The notes beneath the pieces were generated by a model. The model did not search any database. It was not told the origin of the DNA and saw only the letters and a program-made list of their open reading frames with translations. A DNA stretch of 64,000 nucleotides from Petaurus breviceps papuanus. Lineage: Eukaryota > Chordata > Mammalia > Diprotodontia > Petauridae. The DNA lies in contig JAMXIF010000086.1 in the NCBI GenBank assembly GCA_028583685.1, forward strand, positions 15,369,582-15,433,581, in the 5' to 3' direction. A program made the position numbers and the translations under genes. Positions 11,290 through 22,361 of this stretch are shown here, piece by piece. The first letter of the stretch is position 1. Every line of letters starts with the position of its first letter.

Positions 11290-11475
11290 GGATATAGATT
11301 CCAAGCAAAAAGGGAGTTTTGAAGTCATTGTGTCTAATTTCTTCATTTTAAAGATGAGTAAATCAAGATCCAGAGAGGTTATTTGTTCAAATCACATAGA
11401 CCAGAGAAGAGATTTAAAGCCAGGCCCTCTGGCTCCAGATACAGCATGCTTCCTCCTAGAGTATGCTGTCCCAGC
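11290..11475 (-). mobile_element. MIR-like repeat, decayed
   Basis: TTCATTTTAAAGATGAGTAA, AAATCACATAGACCAG and AAAGCCAGGCCCTCTGG preserve the reverse MIR-like order. Confidence 0.4.
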
Positions 11476-11554
11476 TACCAAGGGTTCCTGCGTAAGAATA
11501 GACTTAAATCGTGTTCTCATAAAGCTAATATTCTAATATGCAAAAAATTTTAAT

Positions 11555-11880
11555 TATTCATATCATGTGACCCAGAGATTCCATTCCTGGGACTATATCC
11601 CAAGGGCATTATCAATGACAGGAAAAGATCCATGTGCACAAAAAAATTATAAAGTGTGTTATTTACAATAACAAAAATCTATAAACAAAATCTATGCCCA
11701 ATGATACTGAACTAATTATGACATATGAATCTAATGGACTCTCATTATACCATCCTGAATGATGAATATGAAGAATTCAGAGTTACATGGGAAGAATTGG
11801 CATGAAGTGATGCCAGATACACAATACTACAATAGCGTAAGTAAGTCAATGTAGACAGGCAGAGGGAGATGCACCAAAGC
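11555..11880 (+). mobile_element. Old L1 fragment, ORF2 C-terminal region
   Basis: GATTCCATTCCTGGGACTAT and ATCCCAAGGGC correspond to the L1 ORF2 phrase IPFLGLYPKG. The following sequence is decayed ORF2 and 3' sequence. No boundaries or duplication could be fixed. Confidence 0.6.
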
Positions 11881-12329
11881 AGCACATTGTCAGAAAGACT
11901 TGGGTTTATGGTCCACTGGGCTACATATTGGCTGTGCTCCCTTGAGTAAATCACTTAACTTTTCAGTTCCCCAAGACAACCCTAGGACAATAAATTACAA
12001 GAAGTTGCTGATCTACAAGAAGAAGGTCATTACTAGAAGCTCACTATATCTATGAAATCACAGGTCTGGTTTATTTTTTTTTAAGAGAGGCAATAAAACT
12101 CTGGTCAAATTCAGTAGTCAGAATTGGTACCATACTGTCAAAGTTGAAGGACACATCTTTACTTTCTGTTAATGATAAATATCTAATTATTTGGGTGGGA
12201 GGCAAGTTTTGTAAAAGGCTTGGTTTGTTGGAAAGAATCTTGTATCAAAAAAAATTTTTTTACAGAAAACTTACATGCTATTTTATACTTGTTCAGCCCA
12301 ATAGAAGACTGTTCCGTCTTTAGTCTTGG

Positions 12330-12450
12330 TGAAATGTAAAACCCTGGAGCCCAAGAACTGTTTTAGGTTTTGTCTTTATATTCCCTTAACTTAGGACAGT
12401 GTTCCTGAGACATAAAAGGAACATTAAAATGCTTGTTGAATTGATTATCT
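12330..12450 (+). mobile_element. L2 LINE 3' end
   Basis: AACTGTTTTAGGTTTTGTC, CTTAGGACAGTGTTCCTGAG and TTGTTGAATTGATT are a decayed L2 terminus. Confidence 0.5.
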
Positions 12451-12532
12451 GGTTTCCATATATGGGTTTAGAATAATGAGTAGTTTTTATGTTTAGACAA
12501 GATGAACTTTTAAAGAAAAATGGACTCAAAAA

Positions 12533-12597
12533 CTAGCCGTGTGACCTTGGGCAAGTCACTTAACCCCAATTGCCCTCCAAAAAAAAAAAGCAAGAAA
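12533..12597 (+). mobile_element. SINE 3' fragment
   Basis: Contains AGCCGTGTGACCTTGGGCAA and CCAATTGCCCTCC followed by an A run. It is a 5'-truncated copy of the same tailed SINE subfamily. Confidence 0.6.
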
Positions 12598-12599
12598 AA

Positions 12600-13600
12600 T
12601 GGTCATTTTGCTTAATATGGTGTTGTACAACTATATGAATGACTAGAGAAGTTTTTGGTCCTCATTTAATGGCAGAGTTTCTAAATATAAAATCCAGGAA
12701 GGTGTGAGAAGCTTCATCACATATACACAAGACTTTACAGGGAAGGGTGAGTTGTTTTTGATATGACATTTTTCCAATGCAAACTGGAGGGAGACTTTCT
12801 GGATGGCCTTTCCGTATAAATTTACCTTTGGAATTATTACTTTGCTTAGTTTTATTTTACTTCATAGCTGAGGGAAGATGTGTCCTGAATGGCTCCTAAT
12901 CCCTAGCTTCTAAATATTATCTGAGAAAATATTCTGTTGGTTTTTAAGTAGAGAAGTTTGTTAGCTAATCATTAAAACATCCCAAGCCGGCAAGAAGAAA
13001 ATATCAGAACTTGAATGATGATAAAGAAAAAATGGTAAATCTTCTGTGCAGTGCTTACATTAGTTTCATTTTAGGACTTGACTTAGAGGGAAGAAAGAAC
13101 TTGTCTGTCTTTTTTTGGTAGCTTTAAGTACACTTTTTCCCTTCTGAAAGGGTACAAACTACTCATAAGTTCTCCCCTCTTCTTACTTCCTTTTCTGTCT
13201 CCCCTCCTTCTTGTTCTTTTTTCTATCTTCTTCCTCTCCTGGACAATAGCAATAACAAAGTCATTGTCATCATCAATATTATCTGATATGATATGATAAA
13301 TACATATGTATTTATGTGCCCTAACTGAAGTTTGCCCCAATAAATTTTATCCTAGGAAGGCATGTTTTATATGTTTTTAGGTTTATGGAAAGTCAGGATG
13401 GGAGTATTCTATTGACCTATGTTTGACCATGGGTGGGAAAAAGGACCTAGAGATCCCCTTGAGTTGATCAGGGCAGATGGGGAGGAGTTGTAGACTAAGA
13501 CTAGGCTAATTAAACTCATGATTGAGAGCATATCCTATGACTGCCCTTTCTGTTTCCCAGGAATTACACTTGACAAAGAGTTTTCCTCATAATTCTCTCT
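12600..13600. other. Intronic stretch, no recognised feature
   Basis: No gene, SINE or LINE phrase recognised. The sequence is AT-rich and ordinary. Confidence 0.5.
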
Positions 13601-13615
13601 TTGCACTCCCTCCAT

Positions 13616-13795
13616 CTGTGTGTGTGTCTGTCTCTCTCTGTCTCTCTGTCTCTCTCTCTGTCTCTGTCTCTCTCTCTGTCTCTGTCTCTCTGTCTCTGTC
13701 TCTGTCTCTCTCCTCTCTCTCTCTGTCTCTCTCCCTTTCTCTCTGTCTCTCTCTGTTTCTCTCTCTGTGTCTCTCTCTGTCTCTGTCTCTGTCTG

Positions 13796-13826
<31 letters not shown>

Positions 13827-13855
13827 GTCTCTCTCTGTGTCTCTGTGTCTCTCTG

Positions 13856-13886
<31 letters not shown>

Positions 13887-13935
13887 GTCTCTGTCTCTCT
13901 GTCTCTGTTTCTGTCTCTCTCTCTGTCTCTGTCTC

Positions 13936-13971
<36 letters not shown>
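13616..13971. repeat. (TCTCTG)n/(TC)n simple repeat array
   Basis: About 356 bp of interleaved TCTCTG, TCTCTCTG and TC units. Because its units have no stop in several frames, it gives long but meaningless open frames on both strands (Ser/Leu-rich forward, Arg/Glu/Thr-rich reverse). Confidence 0.95.
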
Positions 13972-13972
<1 letters not shown>

Positions 13973-14589
13973 TCCCCCCCACCCTGGAAAAAGAGTTAAG
14001 TAGTGGTACAGGCTAATCTCTGACATGTGATGCATCCCTCCTGAACCAGAAAAGCCAGGGGAATTGTTACCTCTTTGGAATGGCAGAAGGGCATACTCTA
14101 TTTAACATGGGGCTTAGTTTCTTTCTCCATTGCTATTGAGCTGTTTTCAATAACTCTCTTTCTCTAGAGGATTGAGAAGGTGCCAGGCCTGCATAGCAGC
14201 TCAATGAGCTAATCTGAGCATAGGAACACACAGTTCTCTTAGCTTCTACTGAGCAAGATGAGGTATCTTCCAGCTCCGTTCCAGGCTTCAGTGGTACCTG
14301 GGAAGTGTTTTATGTTCCCTGTGTTACCAGGGTGACCAGTGTTATCCAGAGGAAAAGAATACCTTAGAAACACTTGAGTTTTACAGAGACTCAGACGACC
14401 ATGAAGATTAGAGATGAAAAAGGGTGAGACTGAGCGTGAAGATAAATTAAATTATCGGCAAGCTGGAATTTTAATAAGAAAGAAAATGTGACACCAAGTG
14501 TTAATGGTCTTATTCTTTAGCCTGCTGGTAACATTCTATGCATCCTGGCTGTAGGTGGGAAATATGAAAGAAATTATCAACATCCTCAA

Positions 14590-14960
14590 ATTTTCCTGTA
14601 AAAATACGAGCTCTCTGAGGAAAAAGACTGTTTCACTTTTTTCTTTGAATTCAAACTTGGTAGAACAACCCCTAATACAGAACAGAGCCTTTGCTAATAA
14701 ACACTTGTCAAATGATTCATTCCTAAGTCACTTTGTCTCAGTCCTGTGCCCTCATCCTACTTCTGCCTTGTATTATACTTATGTGTGAACATACCGTATT
14801 TTCTCCAGTAGATTTCCCTAAAGGCAAATATTGTGTCAGTTTTTATCCCCAGTACCCAACACACAGGTGCTTAATCAGGGTTTGCTTAGTACAGCCCCTA
14901 CTGCATTGAAGTATTTAATAGATGCTTATTGATTAATTGGTTGGCTGAATTGAATCGAAT
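14590..14960 (+). mobile_element. Two successive L2 3' ends
   Basis: The first runs to about 14740 (AGCTCTCTGAGGAAAAAGAC, CTAATAAACACTTGTC). The second runs to 14960 (CCCCAGTACCCAACACACAG, AATAGATGCTTATTGATT). Both are on the + strand. Confidence 0.5.
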
Positions 14961-15047
14961 GAGAATTTTCAGGATCATTTAAAATGCTTATGGAATTATA
15001 GATTTTTTAATATAGTTCTTTTTTAACACCTCTGCAAAGGTGGATTG

Positions 15048-15221
15048 AAAATGAAATTTTTCAAGGGGCGGCCAGGTAGCACAGCGAGTAAGAGTCAGTG
15101 TAAGGTCCCAGTGTCAGGATGACCTGGGGGATTGAATCAGGGCTCAGATACTTAGCACCACACCCAGAAATAACTGGCCTCGTAACCCCAATTGCTTAAG
15201 AAAAAAAAAATGAAATTTTTC
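15048..15221 (+). mobile_element. Young tRNA-derived SINE with target-site duplication
   Basis: Same family as the copy at 789. The body runs from about 15065 (GGGGCGGCCAGG) to an A-rich tail at 15210. A 15-bp duplication, AAAATGAAATTTTTC, lies at 15048-15062 and 15207-15221. Confidence 0.8.
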
Positions 15222-15554
15222 TTCCTGAACACTCTCCTTCAGGGGATAGAGCCAATTGATTAGGGCTTGAAAATTTGTTTCTTAGAGAGTTTTAGAAAGT
15301 ATTTCTTCACTATTTAGTACATCTTCCAGACAAAGGGAAAGAAAGAACTAAGAATGAACCTATTAAAGGCTTTTTTTGTTTCTTTGTTAATCTTTTCCTT
15401 TCAAAGACACGACAATGGGTGATGTCTTGTGAATTGATATGTATATAACTTGTGAACCATGTAATGGTAACTTACGGTTACTAAGAGGCTTTTCAGTTTC
15501 CCCAAGAGAGTATTTGATGACTTTTCCATCCCCTTTTATGTGTTTTCTTCCTCC

Positions 15555-15880
15555 ATAAGAATATAAACTCTTGGGGTGGCTGGGTGGTACAGTGAGTAGA
15601 GCACCAGCCCCGGAGGCAGGAGGACCTGGGTTCAGATCCAGCCTCAGACACTTGACACAAAAATAAACTAGCCATGTGACCTTGGGCAAGTCACTTAACC
15701 CCAATTGCCCTCCTCTCCCCTCTCCAAAAAGCAAAAAATAAAAAACTATTTAAAAAAATATAAATTTTTTGAGGGAATGGATTGTCTGGCTTTCTGTTTG
15801 CATTCATATGCCCAGCACTTAGCACAATGCCTGGCACATAGGAAACTCTTAATAAAAGTTTGTTGATTTGAATTTGTATT
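15555..15880 (+). mobile_element. L2 3' end split by a SINE
   Basis: The L2 phrase around AGAATATAAACTCTTG is interrupted from about 15574 to 15760 by a SINE of the CCTCCAAAAAGC-tailed type. L2 then resumes with GAGGGAATGGATTGTCTGGC and ends with the typical CCTGGCACATAGGAA...AATAAAAG. Confidence 0.7.
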
Positions 15881-16034
15881 TAGATAGCAATAAAAAACTT
15901 TGTAATCTGGTGCGTAGGGTTGGAGAAAATAAGGAGAGATGAGAAAAGGTTCATTTCAGAAGATATGAAGAACAGATTCCTCAGGTTAGGACAATATCCA
16001 AAAGCTAGGACTAAATGGCATAAAGAGTCTGAAT

Positions 16035-16285
16035 CAGTTATCTGGCATATATTAAGTGCCTACTATGTGTAATTCACTGTGCTCAGTGCTGGATCCTTAA
16101 CATTTAGGCAAAAAAGTGGTCCCTTCTTGCAGCAGATGGGACGTTAGCTAAGACCTGAAGGAAGCCAAAGAAGATAGGAGGGCAAATGAGGAGGGAGAGA
16201 ATTCCAGGGCTGGGAGACAGCCAACATCTTAAACTGAGGAACAGTTGGAATTTGGAGGCTGGAGATGGAAGTGTCCAGACCCAGA
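16035..16285 (+). repeat. Ancient interspersed repeat fragment
   Basis: TATCTGGCATATATTAAGTG, CTACTATGTGTAATTCACTG and GAGAATTCCAGGGCTGGGAG mark a shorter, gapped member of the family seen at 23085. Confidence 0.45.
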
Positions 16286-16354
16286 AGAACCTATAAATAT
16301 GATGTCCAGCGCTGACCTCTCTGGATCGTTTAGGTGTTCTATGTTGCCTGCGAT

Positions 16355-16605
16355 CACATTACCTGTCAGTCATTTCTTCAGCCCAACTCTTTGTAACACC
16401 ATTTAGGGTTTTTCTTGGTAGAGATACTAGAGTGGTTTCACCATTTACTTCTCCAACCCATTTTACAAATGAGGAAAGTGAGACAAACAGGGTTAAGTAA
16501 CTTGCCCACGGTCATACAACCATTAAGTGTCTGATTCAGGATTTGAATTTAGATCTTCCTGACTCCAGGCTCAGCACACTGCCCACGGTACCACATAGCA
16601 GTCTC
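16355..16605 (-). mobile_element. Mar1-type SINE
   Basis: ATTTAGGGTTTTTCTTGG, CAGGGTTAAGTAACTTGCC and GATCTTCCTGACTCCAGGC are the reverse complement of Mar1. Confidence 0.7.
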
Positions 16606-16764
16606 ACTTTGAAGCGGGCTATAGGGTCCACTTTGGTTTGTGAATTGTGAGTCTAGGGCTCTCCTAAACCTATCCTTGATCTGGACTGGAACAGTCCCAA
16701 TATATCTTGAGACCTTTAGACCTAAGATGACCTGTGCCTAGCCTGGATCCTAGAACCAATACTC

Positions 16765-16865
16765 ATTAGATTGTAAGCTCCTTGGGGGCAGAGATTCTTT
16801 TCCAGTTTTTGTAGTCCCAGCACTTAGCACAATGCCTGGAACATGATGTGTATTGGGCTAAATCT
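16765..16865 (+). mobile_element. L2 LINE 3' end
   Basis: TTAGATTGTAAGCTCCTTGG, CAGCACTTAGCACAATGCC and TGGAACATGATG are typical. Confidence 0.7.
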
Positions 16866-17339
16866 AGTTTTATATTAAACATTTCTGGCATTGCCTTCCC
16901 TCTTGAATGCTAAATAAATGAGAGTGGGAGGCATTCACTTTGGTTTCAGAATAGCAGAGGCCCATAGACACATAATACACCTCTGCTGGGGAGCTGACTG
17001 ACGTTGACAGGTATGTTACCCATTCATTGTGCTCCTCAAATGGACCTTTGCTCCTGCAATGAGTTACACCCAATAAATTAAATAGATATGATCCTTCCCA
17101 CTGACCTCATTATATTTTCTCTTGTCTCTGGCCTTCAGTAGTGAAAGAGCTTATAATGTAAAAGAAGTGACTTTTTCCTCCAACAGCTTTTTATAAATGA
17201 TGTATTATAAGCTCAAAAATAAACATCAACATAGCAAATGCTTTGTAACTGTTTATATTTAAATAAATTTTCATGCATAAAATATTAAAGTGTTATTGCA
17301 TTTTAAAATGTAATAGCATTTCATCCCCTCCCTATAGGT

Positions 17340-17780
17340 CTCTCTCAGGCTTCTTTTTCCATTCCTTCTCCATTACTTGTCCTCTTATGTGGTTCTAATT
17401 AGTGTGCACTCTGTTCTTCTGGTTCTGATTTTATTTTTTGCATTATTTAATAAAGGTCATTGCAGATTTCTTTACATTTCTTATACTTGTAAGTCTAAAG
17501 TGCAATACAGTTTGTTAACAAAATTGTTTTAAAAAAAAATAGTTTGTTAACTAATGGATTCCTATGTTTACTATGGATTCCTTCCAACTTAAAACCTAGG
17601 ATCATTATATTAATATCCAAAATTTATCTAACCATACCCACCATTGTTAGACATTTAGGTATTTCCATTTTTTAAATATAAATAATGCTGCTATCAAAAT
17701 CTATAAACAAAGATCATCTTTTGGTTTGTTTGGTTTGTTTTTGATGGCCTAACAACTTTTGAAAAAAATTCCTTATGTAT
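17340..17780 (-). mobile_element. Decayed L1 3' region
   Basis: On the + strand the block reads like the reverse complement of the L1 ORF2 end: CATTGTTAGACATTTAGGT, AATAATGCTGCTATCAAAA and GAGGCCATAATTTTATTATT. It ends about 400 bp before the SV2C exon at 18175 and is strongly diverged. Confidence 0.5.
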
Positions 17781-18174
17781 GAGGCCATAATTTTATTATT
17801 GGTTTATGATCTAAACTAGTAAAGTGGAACCCAGATTTGAAAAAAATAATGATCATTTGGTTTCATGTGTTGATTCATGCCAGATAAATATTTCTGTGAT
17901 TAGGCTGACTCTTTTTGTATAAAAAATAATCTAGTTTATTGTTATTATACTTTCCAGTGGATGCATGGAAAACTGAGCAGTACAATATTTATCAATGTTC
18001 TTTTGTATTCTAATCAAGTGTTGGGTATGTTAAGGAAGCTACCAAATACCACAGTTTGTACTGAAATGTTGCAGGGCAAAATCTTAAATTTGTTTTGCCC
18101 AGTGTTCTTTCATGTGACATTTGCACAATAACACTTCCAATCCATGTTGTTTCCTTTTTTTCTGTGTGTTTCAG

Positions 18175-18355
18175 GTAGCATAGTATACCTCGGGATGATG
18201 GTGGGGTCATTCTTCTGGGGCGGATTGGCAGACAAAGTGGGAAGGAGACAGTCTCTTCTGATTTGCATGTCTGTCAATGGATTCTTTGCCTTCCTTTCGT
18301 CATTTGTCCAGGGTTATGGCTTCTTTCTCTTCTGTCGCTTGCTTTCTGGATTTGG
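18175..18355 (+). CDS. SV2C: SV2C internal coding exon (TM2 to TM4)
   Basis: This exon encodes part of synaptic vesicle glycoprotein 2C, a 12-segment major facilitator superfamily protein of neuronal synaptic vesicles. It is 181 bp and has a pyrimidine-rich acceptor ending TTTCAG at 18174 and a GTAAGA donor at 18356. Translation gives 61 residues counting the split glycines at both ends. In order these are TM2 (GSIVYLGMMVG...), the cytoplasmic loop with the MFS signature GGLADKVGRRQ, TM3 (LLICMSVNGFFAF) and the start of TM4 (FLFCRLLSGFG). The NGFFAFLSSFVQGYGFF stretch matches SV2C as I remember it better than SV2A or SV2B. The exon starts with two bases of a Gly codon and ends after two bases of the next, matching the exon at 51687. 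Small changes from remembered human SV2C include Ala to Ser after MMVG and Lys to Arg in GRRQ. The toxin-binding luminal loop of SV2C is not encoded here. Confidence 0.95.
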
Positions 18356-18419
18356 GTAAGATTTTTTCTTTTCCTTTTTATATTTTATAGCAATATGCAT
18401 GGTCTAATAATTATACTTT

Positions 18420-20000
18420 TTTTTAAATTTTAATAGCCTGTCTCCAAGACAACAGGACTACTGAACACTTTTGCCACTCTGTTAAAGCAGACATTAAACC
18501 TATGAACATTAGCTTATTGCCAAGATCCAAACATTTAGTCTGAGGAAAAGATTTCAATTCAGTGGAGTGAGTGAATGAGTGAGGAGTGAGTCCTCTTATG
18601 GAGGAGGACTGAGTTGGTGTCTTCTTCTAGAAAAGGAGTCTTAGCTAACACTGAATACAATTTCTGTGATAGAATTTACTTGCAAAAACGTACAATTATT
18701 TTTTCTTGGAAAAATTGAATATAAAGGACTAAAGATTTCCAGGAACATAAAGGAATTCCAGGTCCATATATATCACCCCCTAACTATTGAGCAGACTGCT
18801 TAAGGACTCTGAATGCTAGGACTGGTTGGACCCTCCCAAGTGGACATTCCTTTGTTCCTCAGTGATCATTTTTGTCAACCTAGCAATGGTAGAAAGTCTA
18901 CTTTTTAGATCACAGTTGCAGTAGCTTCAGATGAAAATGACAGATAGTTTTGTTGTGGGAAACAAGATACAAAAAAGAAATTGATTTATGCTAAAGAATT
19001 CTCATTTCTGTAAGAGAAGCTTTCTGGAATAGCTAGCTTATGGAAATTCATGTGGGAATTCACATGGGAACAACAAATATGATGAAATAGCAATCAAGGA
19101 ATTGGAAATCCTTCAAGCATCTGGAGCACGTGTGTGTGTGTGTGTGTGTATGTGTGTGTGTGGCTGGGTGTGCTGGCAAATAAGACAGAAGAGAATCAGT
19201 GATTTGAGTGAGTAAGGTGTGTTTCAGTGAAAAACAATGCAAGGCAAAACAGCAATGTTTCTTAGTGAGTGGTTTTTTCAAGATCAGAAGGTAAAAATGA
19301 GGAGAGGAAAGGAAAGTCTCAGCTCCTTTTAGAATTCTTTGTGGTTTTGTCCTTATTGATATCAGCTTTCTATTAATATCTATAATCCATACAAGATGAT
19401 TTTTTTCAGTATTTGTGGTAGTATACATAGGCAAATTATATCCAACAATACATAACTTCATACTTAATGTTTGAGCTCCTGAGCCTTTGCAAGGTGGTGG
19501 TGGCTACTGTTGCTGCTGCTTGTGTTTAAATACTACAATGCAGAACAAAGTAATAGAAAGGACTGAATTTAAAGTATCTAGAAGAGGAAACATTAAGAAG
19601 GAACATTAGCAGAAAATAGATCCAATGAATAGATTCAATGCCTAGATCTAGCTTTCCCAGAACATAGGGGTCATCCTAAGTAGTGTGGCCTGCCTACTGC
19701 CTGTCAATAAGGCAGAACCTATAAGATGGGAATCCATATACATTAAAAAAATTAGGCATAATGTTTTCAGAGACACAAGACAGTTTCCAGAATGTTCACA
19801 CTTGAAGGAAGTGTTAGATTAGGTAAAAGGACCATGAATGCATTTGGGAAATAAAGCTCTTATATGTCGATATATTTTCTTAAACTAATTTTTAATAGAC
19901 TTCCAACTTTAGTTAATTAGAAAGTTTATCTAGTTTATTATTTACAGTTACATTCAGAGCTTCCAAGAGAACCCAAAATATAGATGAAGAATCTATTTCT
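18420..20000. other. SV2C: Intronic stretch after the first SV2C exon
   Basis: Apart from the (GT)n run no repeat family or gene was recognised. Confidence 0.5.
19127..19162. repeat. (GT)n microsatellite
   Basis: About 17 GT units with one A interruption. Confidence 0.9.
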
Positions 20001-20004
20001 CCTT

Positions 20005-20193
20005 CAGAGTGCCTTCAATGGAGGCAGCTAGGTGGTGCAGTGAATAGAGCACTGGCCCTGGAGTCAGGAGGACTTGAGTTCAAATGTGGCCTCAGACACT
20101 TAACACAAAAACTAGCTGTGTGACCTTGGGCAATTGCCCTCCAAAAAGCAAAAAACAAAACAAAAACAAAAAAAACCAGAGTGCCTTCAATGG
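20005..20193 (+). mobile_element. SINE ending in CCAAAAAGCAAAAAA with a 17-bp duplication
   Basis: A second young SINE subfamily, starting GAGGCAGCTAGGTGGTGCAG at 20022 and ending in a CCTCCAAAAAGC-type tail at about 20176. A perfect 17-bp duplication, CAGAGTGCCTTCAATGG, lies at 20005-20021 and 20177-20193. Confidence 0.85.
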
Positions 20194-20279
20194 TCCATTC
20201 ATTGATTTGAATCAGCATATTACTGTTGTTTTTAAAACACAGATGTGCTCATGTGCAAAAAGTAGTATCCTTAGAGTCT

Positions 20280-20490
20280 CGCCCAAAATGAGTAATATGG
20301 TAATGTTTTACATGATTGTATATGTATAACCTATATCAGGTTGTTTATCATCTCAGAGAGGAGTGAGGGAAGGGAGAAGGGAAGGATAGAAATTGGAACT
20401 CAAAATTAAAAAAAAAACCCAAATGTTGAAAATTGTTTTAACATGTAATTGGAGAAAAAATAAAATATTATTTTAAAAAATTTTAAAGAG
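20280..20490 (+). mobile_element. L1 3' UTR fragment
   Basis: Contains GTAATGTTTTACATGATTG, AACCTATATCAGGTTG, AATTGGAACTCAAAATTAA and TTTTAACATGTAATTGG followed by AATAAAATATTATTTT. This matches the 3' end of the L1 at 26861 and the first 3'-end block of the HAL1-like elements. Confidence 0.65.
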
Positions 20491-20639
20491 TAGCACACTT
20501 TCTAATTTATCTACTGAAATCTAAAGCACATTAGAAAAATGAAGTGGGCTGATATTTATGATCATAGATTATAAATCTAGATCTATAGCTCTAGAGCTAA
20601 AGAGTCTTGTCTGTACTATAGATGTAAATCATAGATTTA

Positions 20640-20760
20640 GAGCTAAAGAATCCTCACGACCACCAATCCAACCCCCTCCCTTTATAGTAGAGGAAACCAA
20701 GGCCCATGGAGGCTCAGTGACCTGTCTAAAGCCACCCAGGTAGTGTCAGTGTCTTGGGAG
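20640..20760 (-). mobile_element. MIR-like fragment
   Basis: TAGTAGAGGAAACCAAGGC and TCAGTGACCTGTCTAAAGCC are reverse MIR-like phrases. Confidence 0.4.
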
Positions 20761-21604
20761 CCCCAGCTTCGCTGCACATTTGAAAATTGTTTTGTCTTTT
20801 ACTATGGGAGTTGGGGTTTTTTTAAATTCTTTTTCAAGCATAACATGGTGTTTAAGTAAACAATCTCCCTTTTTAATGTCAATTTTTCACAGTTCAACAC
20901 CAGATGAAGAGATCTTTTAACTGTAGCATGTACCTGTTCTAGCCAATTAGAAGATAAAACCCCTAACATTGTGTCTTTTGTGCCCTTGTGTAAGTATCTA
21001 ACTTAGAAAGCTTAGAACCAACATGTGCATTTTAACTTCTCCTTAGATTAGAAATTACATGAAAAAAAAGATGTGGGATGCTTTTTCACCAACATAGTTG
21101 TACTTGAAGGTACCTAAGTTTTGAAGAAAGGCCAGTAAGCCCAGAGTGCACAGACCCAAGCTTCTATAGCCCTCTTCACTTCTCATTTCATGGTTGTTTT
21201 TTTCTACTCTGCTATTAGTTTAAACCTAGGACCAGTATATTCATATCAGCGTTGTATTGGGGCCTGCTAGAACCCTCTCAAGAAAGTCGACTGTTAAATT
21301 CTCAGCATGAGCATTGATACTTGAGAAATCAACTACTCCAAATCAGGGCTTGATTTATTGTTTTGTTGATTTTCAAGACTTAAGACAGTGGTAGGGAAAA
21401 TGTTATTAATGCAGATTCAACTTAAAAGTGTGTCCTGTGTACATCCGCCTGCCTCCAAAGCCAGTTGTTAAATGTTTACCAGTATGCTACTGGCTCTCCA
21501 ACTCTAGATCACAAAACACCCTTCTCTCCAAGTAGGTAAATGAGTTCAGCTTACATTACAGTATGTGCACTCTGCCATGCTTTCCTAGGGAAGCAGGAGG
21601 GTTC

Positions 21605-21805
21605 AATGAAAAGTGTGTTGGTGTATCCAGAGGTCTTCAGTTTGGATCTTGGCGCTGGCATTTTCCTACCTCTATGACCTCAGGCAAGTCTTTTCAGTTT
21701 ACTAGGACTCAGTTTTCCTATCTGTAAAATGAGGTGATTGGATTAGATATCACTACAGACTAGATGATTACCTTTTTACTTCTAAAACAAAGATCCTATA
21801 AGCCT
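21605..21805 (+). mobile_element. MIR
   Basis: TATGACCTCAGGCAAGTC, CAGTTTTCCTATCTGTAAAA and TGAGGTGATTGGATTAG are the MIR core in forward orientation. Confidence 0.6.
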
Positions 21806-22296
21806 TCGTTAAAAGTCAACAGACTTGACCCTGCCAGCAGGAAGGCTGGCTGAATTGTCACAAAGTTACAGAATGTGGCAGTTGATACCACTGTGTAGTA
21901 TCATCTGTGTGTACCTGCACTTGAGAACCACATCTCAATCAATTCACTCAACATAGTCCATTTGGAGTGGCTTTTAAAAAGTCATCTTCGTGGCTGAATT
22001 CTTATATAGTAATTAAAAATGGCCAAAATAACTAGACTTCACTTCTGTTATTTTGATTGTAGAAATATAGTTAAAGTTCTCTAGAAGGAAGTATGGACCC
22101 TTGATCTAAAGAAACCAGTGCATTTTCAAAAATTTGACAATTCTCCATGGTTAAATGGTGTTAGAAGTTATCAAGTATGAAGTATAAAGGAAGATGGAAT
22201 CTTTTAACAGTATGTGTCCACAATATGGTGCCAGAAATTCAAGAATACTTGGCTACAGTTGTTACTCTGTCACTGAATTGCTTTTCAACCTTGGCC

Positions 22297-22361
22297 ATCC
22301 ATCCATTCATCCATACATCTCTCCATCCATCCATCCATCCAACCCATCCATCCATCCATTC
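22297..22361. repeat. (CATC)n microsatellite
   Basis: About 15 CATC-like units with several variants (CATT, CATA, a CTCT break). Confidence 0.9.

Noticed and set aside
13522-14035. Long open frames of 127-166 codons on both strands
   Set aside because: They lie in the TCTCTG/TC simple repeat, and their Ser/Leu or Arg/Glu/Thr composition is the direct translation of the repeat unit.
18144-18174. ATG upstream of the first SV2C exon in the same frame
   Set aside because: It lies in the polypyrimidine tract before the acceptor. The match to SV2C begins only at the split glycine at 18174-18176.
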